Source of the DNA: Chromatiales bacterium
GTDB taxonomy: Bacteria; Pseudomonadota; Gammaproteobacteria; SZUA-152
Reading direction: 5' to 3'
Assembly: GCA_026999335.1 (NCBI GenBank)
Contig: JALTPW010000742.1
Location: 1 to 8,734 of the forward strand
Length of the DNA stretch: 8,734 bases
The position numbers and the translations under genes were made by a program. Below the pieces are notes generated by a model. The model was not told where the DNA came from. It saw only the letters and a list, made by a program, of their open reading frames with translations, and made no database searches. Positions 1-6,143 of the stretch are shown here, piece by piece. Within the stretch, counting starts at the first letter, position 1, and the number at the start of each line of letters is the position of its first letter.

Positions 1-179
1 TTATATTGTTTATTACCTGTCGGCTTTGCTGGCTGAATTTCAAATCTCTGATATTTGGGCATTCCACTTTTATTATTCTTGCTGAAAAAACATGTATAGA
101 ATAGAGGTTCTTGCAACACTATTTCACAATAACGAAGAACAGGCAGATTGCGACAAAAAATGCATCGTAACTCGTTGAT

Positions 180-207
180 TTGTCATGTTTATCTCGATTT
201 TTACAAT
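180..207 (+). promoter_or_regulatory. Possible sigma-70-like promoter, pointing into the 3' end of dprA
   Basis: TTGTCA at 180-185 and TACAAT at 202-207 each match the sigma-70 consensus hexamers at five of six positions and are 16 bases apart. Transcription from here would run rightward, antisense to dprA, since no rightward gene follows. The surrounding DNA is AT-rich, where such matches arise by chance, so this is only a candidate. Confidence 0.2.
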
Positions 208-210
208 AGC

Positions 211-230
211 CTCAATAATATATATTTGAG
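211..230. repeat. Imperfect 20-base inverted repeat downstream of dprA
   Basis: The arms are CTCAATAATA and TATATTTGAG; eight of ten positions pair, with the outer five (CTCAA/TTGAG) perfect. It lies about 37 bases beyond the dprA stop codon. No run of T follows on the dprA strand, and the stem is A/T-rich, so it is a poor intrinsic terminator. It could be a protein-binding site or chance. Confidence 0.25.
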
Positions 231-266
231 ACTGAAAGTAGCTTTTATCACTCATCTTTCCAAGCG

Positions 267-1448
267 TCAATTGGTAGGTGTCTTGGTTGTCCGGGGTTTT
301 GGCATCCTTGCTTCTTTCATATCGACGCGGCAGTATTGGCCACCGCTTGATGTGACACGTCCCTGCAACTCCATGTTTAAAAGCATGGAGGAAACAACGT
401 TCGCCGTCAATCCACTGCGCTCCACCAGGGTGTCGATGCTCGCCAGTTCAAAACCCAGCGATGTCAACAGTTGTTGCTGCTCGGCAGGCAATGTATCGAT
501 ATCGGTCATATTCCCCTCAATGCCTGCGGACTTATACCCTGTGACTGCTGACAGAGGCCCCAGTTCCTCCAGGATGTCGCCAATTTCTTCCACCAGTTTC
601 GCGCCTTGCCGGATTAGCTGGTGACAACCCCGTGCCAGAGGATTATGAATAGAGCCGGGCAGGGCAAACACCTCCCGCCCCTGTTCTGCGGCCAGGCGAG
701 CTGTAATGAGGGAGCCGCTCTTGCAGGCGGCCTCCACCACCAGCACACCGAGACTCAGGCCACTGATAACACGGTTACGGCGTGGAAAATTGCCCGGCAA
801 TGCCGGTGTGCCGGGTGAAAATTCGCTGATGATAGCGCCTTGCGCCACGATGGCCTGCGCCAGACTTCGGTGCCGGGCCGGGTAGATACGATCCGGGCCG
901 GTACCCGCCACGGCAATCGTCCCACCCTTCGCTCGCAATGCCCCCCGATGACTTGCGGCATCGATGCCCAGCGCCATGCCACTGGTGATGACCAGGCCGG
1001 AGCGACACAGGGAAAAGGCAAAGTCTTCCGCCAGGCTGCGTCCGCCCGTGCTGGGGTTACGGCTGCCAACGATAGCGAGTTGCGGCCGGGAGAGGAGGGC
1101 AAGATCCCCACACACAAACAGCAGTGGCGGTGGATCCGCAATTTCTCTCAGCAGCTGTGGGTAGGCGGGGTCATGCAGTGTCAGAATAGTGTGGGATTCA
1201 TCTTCCGCCCAGCGCAGGTCAGGCTCGACTTTATCCCAAGCGGGTGCCGCGAGAAAGGCTCGGCCGGCCGGTGGCAGAGGCAGTGCGCAACGCCGCTCGG
1301 ACGCGGGCAACATAAAAAATTCACGGGGAGAGGAAAACTGCTCCAGCAGGCGCTGAAACGATATTGCACCCAGACCCGGCGTGCGATGTAGCGCCAACCA
1401 GTAGCGTAGATCACCCGGGGACACGGCCCCGGTGTTCGGCCCATCCAT
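267..1448 (-). CDS. dprA: DNA-processing protein DprA (Smf)
   Basis: DprA binds single-stranded DNA entering during natural transformation and loads RecA on it; it acts in the cytoplasm. The 393-residue product is close to the usual proteobacterial length. An N-terminal helix-hairpin-like region (about 10-65) is followed by the Rossmann-like DprA core (about 85-295), with LAIVGSRNPSTGG (124-136), ITSGMALGIDAASHRGAL (154-171), FPRRNRVISGLS (221-232) and the SGSLITARLAAEQGREVFALPG stretch around 244-265. A C-terminal winged-helix domain (about 315-375) is present, followed by a short basic tail. The frame is open further upstream, but the ATG at 1448 is chosen because GGAGG at 1458-1462 lies nine bases before it and because an upstream start would overlap the LysM gene. 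It follows that gene after 49 bases and is probably co-transcribed with it. Natural competence cannot be inferred, since dprA is also common in non-competent bacteria. Confidence 0.96.
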   Translation of the reverse strand: MDGPNTGAVSPGDLRYWLALHRTPGLGAISFQRLLEQFSSPREFFMLPASERRCALPLPPAGRAFLAAPAWDKVEPDLRWAEDESHTILTLHDPAYPQLLREIADPPPLLFVCGDLALLSRPQLAIVGSRNPSTGGRSLAEDFAFSLCRSGLVITSGMALGIDAASHRGALRAKGGTIAVAGTGPDRIYPARHRSLAQAIVAQGAIISEFSPGTPALPGNFPRRNRVISGLSLGVLVVEAACKSGSLITARLAAEQGREVFALPGSIHNPLARGCHQLIRQGAKLVEEIGDILEELGPLSAVTGYKSAGIEGNMTDIDTLPAEQQQLLTSLGFELASIDTLVERSGLTANVVSSMLLNMELQGRVTSSGGQYCRVDMKEARMPKPRTTKTPTN

Positions 1449-1457
1449 TGCCGATAT

Positions 1458-1462
1458 CCTCC
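1458..1462 (-). promoter_or_regulatory. dprA: Ribosome binding site of dprA
   Basis: GGAGG on the minus strand, nine bases before the ATG at 1448-1446. It decides this start over the upstream in-frame ATG at 1559, which lies inside the LysM gene. Confidence 0.75.
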
Positions 1463-1467
1463 ATGCA

Positions 1468-1488
1468 GCCCGGACATCCCGTCCGGAC
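1468..1488 (-). other. Hairpin between the LysM gene stop and the dprA ribosome binding site
   Basis: On the minus strand CCGGAC, loop GGGAT and GTCCGG form a perfect six-pair GC-rich stem, which extends to eight pairs with one G-U and one G-C. It begins ten bases beyond the LysM gene stop and ends six bases before the dprA GGAGG. No T run follows, so it is not a standard terminator. It could slow transcript decay or affect dprA translation; this is inference. Confidence 0.4.
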
Positions 1489-1497
1489 AGGTCGAAA

Positions 1498-2541
1498 TCA
1501 GGGGTTACGCACGTTGTCGTAGAGACGCATGGCCTTTTCGGACTCCATGACCAGCGCATAACTCACGCGGTCAAAAGTGCGAAAAACCAGCACGATACCC
1601 GCCCGGATATCCGGCAGGGTGACCTTTTCGCCCCGCTTTTCAGCAAAATTGTCACGAATCACCGCGCCGCTCTGATACACCGCCAGCACGTGGCCCGTTT
1701 CCAGCCCATCCTGCTCGCCCTTGTTCAGCACAACGGTCTGGAACTGGCCGATACGCGAGACACCATCTACTACGGCAATAATCTTGCCCTCGATGGGGGT
1801 ATCCGGTGAGTGTGGTAGAAAGGCCTGGTCGACACTATCCACTCCCTTGGGCACTAACTTGTCACCCACCAGGGTTTCGCGATTGGAATGAATAATGCGC
1901 AGGGTGCTGGGGTCACCGAACTCCTCGACGATGGCATCGGCGACATGCAGGGCCTCATAGCCGAGGATGTCATCACGGGCAGCCCCCGGATTGCGATAGG
2001 GCTGTCCCACACGCAATACGCTGTAACGCGATTTTGGATCCTGTCCCGGCACCAGGCCGCGGGCATAGATCGTATCGCCGGCACCGGAGATCAGGCGTTG
2101 ATCACTGCCGGAAACGATGTAGGCGGAATCTTCCACTTCACGTTCACTGAGTACCCGGGGTTGGCCGAGGAACTGGCTGATGGCATCCAGTGGAATGGTG
2201 GCAATGGGGGTGTCCACGCGCTCAGCACGCACTTTGGGTGACAGCTTCACCGTCGGTGCGCCACGCTGGACACGCAGAATCGGCCGGCCCTGGGCATCAT
2301 AGTCCAGGTAGACCTCGTCGCCCGGATAAATCAGATGCGGATTCTTGATCTGTGGATTGAAGCTCCACACTTCGGGCCAACGCCAGGGGCTTTCCAAAAA
2401 ACGCGCGGAAATATCCCACAGGGTATCGCCTTTGACGACCACATAGCGGTCAGGGTGATCGGATTTCAATTTGATCGTGTCGGCCAGCACCACGCCCATG
2501 CTGAGCCACAGCAACAGGCCCAGAAGCATTCTTTTCGACAT
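1498..2541 (-). CDS. Exported LysM-domain protein of unknown exact role
   Basis: The 347-residue product starts with a Sec-type signal peptide (MSKRMLLGLLLWLSMGVVLA, likely cleavage after Ala20). A LysM domain follows (about 32-80), with YVVVKGDTLWDISARFL, the tryptophan-rich SPWRWPEVWSFNP, and NPHLIYPGDEVYL. LysM binds N-acetylglucosamine-containing glycans, so the protein probably sits at periplasmic peptidoglycan. The rest (about 100-345) contains no catalytic motif I recognise; its end (EGKIIAVVDG at 251-260, NKGEQDGLETGHVLAVY at 273-289, then a GIVLVFRTFDRVSYALVME stretch) looks like a small beta-rich domain, somewhat like the C-terminal domain of FlgT, a tentative comparison. The same gene next to dprA and opposite def is known in Pseudomonas (PA0020 region). 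The start at 2541 is chosen because GAGGG lies six bases upstream and a clean signal peptide follows; the frame itself is open to 2772. Confidence 0.9.
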   Translation of the reverse strand: MSKRMLLGLLLWLSMGVVLADTIKLKSDHPDRYVVVKGDTLWDISARFLESPWRWPEVWSFNPQIKNPHLIYPGDEVYLDYDAQGRPILRVQRGAPTVKLSPKVRAERVDTPIATIPLDAISQFLGQPRVLSEREVEDSAYIVSGSDQRLISGAGDTIYARGLVPGQDPKSRYSVLRVGQPYRNPGAARDDILGYEALHVADAIVEEFGDPSTLRIIHSNRETLVGDKLVPKGVDSVDQAFLPHSPDTPIEGKIIAVVDGVSRIGQFQTVVLNKGEQDGLETGHVLAVYQSGAVIRDNFAEKRGEKVTLPDIRAGIVLVFRTFDRVSYALVMESEKAMRLYDNVRNP

Positions 2542-2547
2542 CGTCAT

Positions 2548-2552
2548 CCCTC
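2548..2552 (-). promoter_or_regulatory. Ribosome binding site of the LysM gene
   Basis: GAGGG on the minus strand, six bases before the ATG at 2541-2539. A second in-frame ATG at 2547 directly abuts it and is therefore a poorer start; the two would differ by only two residues. Confidence 0.6.
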
Positions 2553-2708
2553 TGTTCATCGATTTGCCCGAGTGTAGACGAATCATCCTTTGGACTCCAG
2601 TGACGTCAGCGCTGTACGCCGTATTATTAATAAAAGAAAATGAAAGAGATAGCGGCAAAACTTGACTCGAATTGAATTCGCTTTCTACCGGATTACTGGC
2701 TACCTGCG

Positions 2709-2714
2709 TATAAT
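2709..2714 (+). promoter_or_regulatory. Candidate -10 box of the def operon
   Basis: A perfect TATAAT lies about 58 bases before the def start, giving a predicted transcript start near 2721 and a leader of about 50 bases. The hexamer expected 16-18 bases upstream (around 2685-2692) does not resemble TTGACA; TTGACT at 2662-2667 is too far away. The site may therefore depend on an activator, or be chance. Confidence 0.35.
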
Positions 2715-2772
2715 CATCGGCTCTCGAGAACATATCTTTGATGACATTCAGGCTTTTATTGATGGACTTCAC

Positions 2773-3276
2773 ATGTCAGTGCTGAACATTTTGCATTTTC
2801 CCGACCCCCTGCTGCGCCAGAAGGCCAAACTCGTCACTACGGTGGATGCCGGCATCCGTCGTATCGTCGACGATATGTTTGAAACCATGTACGGGGCCCC
2901 CGGTATCGGTCTCGCTGCGGTGCAGGTCAACATCCTGAAACGCATCATTGTCATCGATATTTCGGAAGACAGGAATCAACCCCTGTGTCTCATCAATCCG
3001 GAGATCATCGAGGCCACGGGCAGTGAAAAGAGCGAAGAGGGCTGCCTGTCCGTGCCCGGCATTTATGAGCAGGTTCGCCGTGCCGAACACATTCGTGTGC
3101 ACGCCCTGGATCGCGACGGCAAGACCATTGAGCTGGAGACCGGCGACCTGCTGGCTGTCTGCATCCAGCACGAGATCGACCATCTCGACGGCAAGCTGTT
3201 CGTCGACCATCTTTCCGCCCTCAAGCGCCATCGCATCCGCAAAAAACTGGAAAAGCAGCGCCTGCATGCCATGTGA
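2773..3276 (+). CDS. def: Peptide deformylase
   Basis: Def removes the formyl group from the N-terminal methionine of nascent proteins at the ribosome exit, undoing what the product of the next gene, Fmt, adds. All three family motifs are present: GIGLAAVQ (44-51), EGCLSVP (89-95) and HEIDH (133-137). The metal ligands are Cys91, His133 and His137, and Glu134 is the catalytic acid-base. The product has 167 residues, about the length of the E. coli enzyme. The ATG at 2773 gives the family's normal N-terminus (MSVLNILHFPDPLLR); the frame extends back to 2662 but those 37 residues do not belong to the family. The ribosome binding site is weak (ATGGA, six bases upstream). The basic C-terminal helix ending at LHAM fits the ribosome-binding helix of this type. 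It is the first gene of the rightward operon. Confidence 0.98.
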   Translation: MSVLNILHFPDPLLRQKAKLVTTVDAGIRRIVDDMFETMYGAPGIGLAAVQVNILKRIIVIDISEDRNQPLCLINPEIIEATGSEKSEEGCLSVPGIYEQVRRAEHIRVHALDRDGKTIELETGDLLAVCIQHEIDHLDGKLFVDHLSALKRHRIRKKLEKQRLHAM

Positions 3277-3304
3277 GTCCGGCCTGCACCACCCCTATAA
3301 TTAG

Positions 3305-3309
3305 AAGGA
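3305..3309 (+). promoter_or_regulatory. fmt: Ribosome binding site of fmt
   Basis: AAGGA seven bases before the GTG at 3317. It supports GTG as the true start of fmt, as no ATG gives the normal N-terminus. Confidence 0.75.
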
Positions 3310-3316
3310 ACACTCT

Positions 3317-4255
3317 GTGCCCGAAGGCCTGAACGTTATCTTTGCCGGCACACCGGAATTCGCCGCCTGTAGTCTACAAGCCCTGCTGGATTCGCCGCAC
3401 CGCGTACGCGCCGTCTATACCCAGCCTGATCGCCCCGCGGGCCGTGGTCGCAAACTCAAGGCCAGCCCGGTGAAAGCGCTGGCGCTGGCTCACGAGATTC
3501 CGGTGCTGCAACCCAAGACCCTGCGCGATGTCGAAATACAGGCCGAGCTGGCTGCCTCCGACGTGATGATTGTCGTCGCCTATGGTCTGATCCTGCCCAC
3601 CGCGGTGCTGACAGCCCCGCGCATGGGCTGTTTCAATATACACGCCTCCCTGCTGCCGCGCTGGCGTGGCGCCGCACCCATCCAGCGTGCCATCCTCGCC
3701 GGTGATGCCAAGACCGGCGTCACCATCATGCAGATGGACGAGGGCCTGGACACCGGTGACATGCTGCTCAAGGCCTATACCTCCATCGAGCCTGGCGATA
3801 CCGCGCAGACCCTGCACGACCGTCTCGCCGCCCTCGGCGCGCAGGCCCTGCTCGACACCCTGCATGGCTTGCAGACTGGCACTCTCCAACCCGAACCGCA
3901 GGACGACGCGCAATCCACCTACGCCGCCAAACTGGACAAGGCCGAAGCGCAGATCGACTGGCAGCAGACCGCCATTGAGCTGGCCCGGAGGGTGCATGCC
4001 TTCAATCCCTGGCCCGTGGCCCATACGCCCTACCAGGGGCAAAATCTGCGCATCTGGCTGGCCGGCGCCATCGATGGCGGCAGCGATGCTCCCCCTGGCA
4101 CGGTGGTGGCCGAAGGCCGCGATGGCATCGACGTGGTTTGTGGCGACGGCCTGCTGCGTGTCACCCGTCTGCAACTGCCCGGCGGGCGCCCCATCGATGC
4201 CGCCGACTACCTCAACGCTCACAGTCTGCTGGGCAAGCGACTGGGCGCACGGTGA
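3317..4255 (+). CDS. fmt: Methionyl-tRNA formyltransferase
   Basis: Fmt transfers a formyl group from 10-formyltetrahydrofolate to Met on initiator tRNA, making the formyl-Met-tRNA used to start translation. The product has 312 residues (E. coli 315). The N-terminal catalytic domain carries VIFAGTPEFA (7-16), the tRNA-contacting loop QPDRPAGRGRKLKASPVK (36-53), the folate-site stretch FNIHASLLPRWRGAAPIQRA (106-125) with Asn107 and His109, and MDEGLDTGDML (140-150) with Asp145. A C-terminal OB-fold domain follows (about 205-312). Translation starts at GTG, set by AAGGA seven bases upstream. It lies 40 bases after def, and its TGA overlaps the GTG of rsmB by four bases (GTGA), which suggests coupled translation. 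Confidence 0.98.
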   Translation: MPEGLNVIFAGTPEFAACSLQALLDSPHRVRAVYTQPDRPAGRGRKLKASPVKALALAHEIPVLQPKTLRDVEIQAELAASDVMIVVAYGLILPTAVLTAPRMGCFNIHASLLPRWRGAAPIQRAILAGDAKTGVTIMQMDEGLDTGDMLLKAYTSIEPGDTAQTLHDRLAALGAQALLDTLHGLQTGTLQPEPQDDAQSTYAAKLDKAEAQIDWQQTAIELARRVHAFNPWPVAHTPYQGQNLRIWLAGAIDGGSDAPPGTVVAEGRDGIDVVCGDGLLRVTRLQLPGGRPIDAADYLNAHSLLGKRLGAR

Positions 4256-5568
4256 AGGATCGGAATCCCCGCGCCCTCGCGGCTAAAATCCTCGCCCGCG
4301 TCGTCGACGGCGCCTCGCTCACCACTGTCCTCGACGACCGCCTGCCGTGCGCCCGTGGCGACGATCGCGCCCTGATTCAGGAACTCTGCTACGGCACTCT
4401 GCGCGCCTGGCCGCGCCTCGAACACATCACCAACGCCCTGCTGCGCAAGCCGCTGGGCAAAAAAGACCGCGACGTGCAGGCCCTGATCCTGCTCGGTCTG
4501 CACCAGCTCACTGCCATGCGCATCCCCGCCCACGCCGCCGTGGCCGAGACCGTTGGCGCCGTCAGCGCGCTGGGCAAGGGCTGGGCGCGTGGTCTGCTCA
4601 ATGCGGTGCTGCGTAATTTCCAGCGCCAGCGCGAAACGCTGCTGGCCAAGGCCGATGACAGCGAACCCGGCCGCTGGGCCCATCCCCAGTGGCTGATCGA
4701 TGCCCTGCGCCAGGTCTGGCCGGATGACTGGCAGCAGATTCTTGCCGCCAATAACGAACATGCGCCCATGACCCTGCGCGTCAACACACGCAAACAGTCA
4801 CGCAACGACTATCTGTCAACCCTTGCACAGGCCGGCATTAACGCCGAGGTAACCACCGCCAGTGACTGTGGCATCCGCCTGCAACAGGCCGTTGATGTCA
4901 GCCAGCTGCCGGGTTTCGCCGAGGGTACGGTCTCGGTGCAGGACGAGGCGGCGCAACTGACCGCTGCGCTACTGGATGCCCGGCCCGGTGAGCGGGTGCT
5001 GGATGTTTGTGCCGCCCCCGGCGGCAAGACCGCGCACATGCTCGAACGTAACGACGACATCGATCTGCTGGCCGTGGATATCGAGGCCCAGCGCCTGCAA
5101 CGGGTGGTGGATAACCTGCAGCGCCTCGGCCTGGCCGCAAACACCTGTCGCGGCGATGCACGCCAGCCGCAAGACTGGTGGAACGGTTGCCCCTTTGACC
5201 GTATCCTGCTCGACGTTCCCTGTTCCGCCACCGGCGTTATCCGTCGTCATCCTGACATCAAGCTGCTGCGGCGTCCGGAAGATATCGAAACTCTGCTAGA
5301 GTTGCAGGGGGAGATCCTGCGCGCCATCTGGCCTCTGCTGCGCACGGGCGGTATCCTGTTGTATGCCACCTGCTCCGTGCTGCCGCAGGAAAACGAACAG
5401 CGCGTCAGCAGCTTCATCGCCGAACGGCCTGATGCCGAGCACCGGGCCATCGACGTAGACTGGGGTCGCCCCACGGGCATCGGCCGCCAGATTCTGCCCG
5501 GCGGTACGGCCCAAATGGACGGTTTTTACTACGCATGCTTACACAAACGCACCACAGCCCGCCGCTGA
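4252..5568 (+). CDS. rsmB: 16S rRNA (cytosine-967-C5) methyltransferase
   Basis: RsmB (formerly Sun or Fmu) uses S-adenosylmethionine to methylate C967 of 16S rRNA, near the ribosomal P site. The product has 438 residues (E. coli 429). An N-terminal NusB-like RNA-binding domain covers about 1-135, with ALAAKILARVVDG (8-20) and GLLNAVLRNF (114-123). The methyltransferase domain follows, with the SAM-binding motif VCAAPGGKT (252-260), acidic Asp276 in AVDIEA, PCSATG (323-328; Cys324, the release cysteine) and TCSV (373-376; Cys374, the nucleophile). The GTG at 4252 is chosen because it gives the normal N-terminus and the four-base overlap with the fmt stop; the frame is open back to 4138, inside fmt. 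No clear ribosome binding site is seen, in line with coupling to fmt. The TGA shares one base with the next ATG. Confidence 0.97.
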   Translation: MKDRNPRALAAKILARVVDGASLTTVLDDRLPCARGDDRALIQELCYGTLRAWPRLEHITNALLRKPLGKKDRDVQALILLGLHQLTAMRIPAHAAVAETVGAVSALGKGWARGLLNAVLRNFQRQRETLLAKADDSEPGRWAHPQWLIDALRQVWPDDWQQILAANNEHAPMTLRVNTRKQSRNDYLSTLAQAGINAEVTTASDCGIRLQQAVDVSQLPGFAEGTVSVQDEAAQLTAALLDARPGERVLDVCAAPGGKTAHMLERNDDIDLLAVDIEAQRLQRVVDNLQRLGLAANTCRGDARQPQDWWNGCPFDRILLDVPCSATGVIRRHPDIKLLRRPEDIETLLELQGEILRAIWPLLRTGGILLYATCSVLPQENEQRVSSFIAERPDAEHRAIDVDWGRPTGIGRQILPGGTAQMDGFYYACLHKRTTARR

Positions 5569-6143
5569 TGCGCCAGCCCCAGCGGCGCGGCCGTCATTTG
5601 CTGGGCTGGTTGTGTGCGCTGCTGATCTGCGCCGGCCCGCTGTCGGCGGCGCAGCCGTTCAGTGTACAGGGTGCAAAGACCACCCTGAAAGACGGTGTCT
5701 ACCGCCTCGATGCCCTCCTCACTTTTACATTGCCGAAAAAGGTGCTGGAGGCCCTGGATAACGGCGTTCCCTTGACCTTTGCCCTGAATATCGACGTCCG
5801 CGGGCCGCGCCGCTACCTGTGGGACGAGAACATCGCCAGCCTCCAACAACGCACCACCATCCAGTATTTCGCCCTCACCGAGCAATATCTGTTGCGTAAC
5901 CTCAACAGCGGACACGAAGCCAGCTACTCAACCTTAACCAGCGCACTGCGCGCCCTCGGTGATATCCGCAGCCTGCCCATCATCGATGCCAGACTTCTCG
6001 ACCCGGATAAACACTACATGGTCAGCATCCGCTCCTATCTGGACTTTGAAAGTCTGCCGGTTCCCCTGCGCATGCGCGCCTATATATCGCGTAATTGGTG
6101 GCTGACCAGCGGCTGGTACAGCTGGGATCTGGGTATGCAGTGA
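5568..6143 (+). CDS. DUF4390 exported protein
   Basis: The 191-residue product begins with a signal peptide: a basic start (RQPQRRGRH), a hydrophobic core (LLGWLCALLICAGPLSA, 11-27) and likely cleavage near Ala27 or Ala28. The mature part is predominantly beta-like in pattern and ends in a tryptophan-rich tail (NWWLTSGWYSWDLG, 176-189). The stretch LTSALRALGDIRSLPIID (123-140) and the position between rsmB and ntrY fit the DUF4390 family, whose function is unknown. A role in presenting an envelope signal to the adjacent NtrY kinase is an inference from gene order only. The ATG at 5568 shares its A with the rsmB stop (TGATG). An ATG at 5535 would add 11 residues and overlap rsmB by 34 bases; neither has a clear ribosome binding site, and I prefer 5568. 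Confidence 0.85.
   Translation: MRQPQRRGRHLLGWLCALLICAGPLSAAQPFSVQGAKTTLKDGVYRLDALLTFTLPKKVLEALDNGVPLTFALNIDVRGPRRYLWDENIASLQQRTTIQYFALTEQYLLRNLNSGHEASYSTLTSALRALGDIRSLPIIDARLLDPDKHYMVSIRSYLDFESLPVPLRMRAYISRNWWLTSGWYSWDLGMQ

Larger units (their letters stand above)
1..266. other. AT-rich stretch without a supported gene
   Basis: This stretch is clearly more AT-rich than the rest of the window and all six frames are broken by frequent stops. I see no recognisable protein, tRNA or strong intrinsic terminator. A short leftward reading frame starts with ATG at 62-60 (MPKYQRFEIQPAKP...) and stays open for 20 codons to the window edge; AAGTGGA lies directly against the ATG, which is too close for a normal ribosome binding site, so it may be chance or the start of a gene outside the window. 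Rightward frames entering from the left edge close within about 100 bases and match nothing I know. In other gammaproteobacteria dprA is commonly followed by smg, a topA-like zinc-finger gene, tsaC or aroE; none is visible here. Confidence 0.6.
2542..2772. promoter_or_regulatory. Divergent intergenic region between the LysM-dprA unit and the def operon
   Basis: This 231-base spacer must hold the promoters of two opposite transcription units. It is AT-richer than the genes, with an AT-rich core at about 2620-2645. Short perfect palindromes lie in it: TGACGTCA (2601-2608), overlapping CAGCGCTG (2607-2614), and CGAATT-G-AATTCG (2668-2680); any could be an operator, but none matches a regulator site I can name. 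I found no convincing -35/-10 pair for the leftward unit. Confidence 0.7.

Noticed and set aside
148..624. Rightward open frame of 158 codons overlapping the dprA 3' end
   Set aside because: Most of it is antisense to the conserved dprA C-terminal domain and it has no recognisable motif.
2542..2772. Extended N-terminus for the LysM protein, with the frame open to 2772
   Set aside because: It would remove the signal peptide from the N-terminus and fill the divergent spacer; the start at 2541 has a ribosome binding site and signal peptide.
2662..2772. Extended N-terminus for def
   Set aside because: Peptide deformylases begin with the MSVLNIL-type start found at 2773; the extra residues match no family.
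3296..3301. Perfect TATAAT between def and fmt
   Set aside because: No -35 match at the right distance, and the transcript would begin inside the fmt ribosome binding site; more likely chance.
3374..4222. Long minus-strand open frame (282 codons) opposite fmt, and similar frames opposite def, rsmB and ntrY
   Set aside because: They lie entirely opposite well-recognised genes, show no family motif and have compositions expected of antisense reading of GC-rich DNA.
5568..5655. DUF4390 protein as a lipoprotein, because of cysteines in its signal peptide
   Set aside because: Neither cysteine is preceded by a lipobox (the residue before each is Leu or Ile, not Gly, Ala or Ser).
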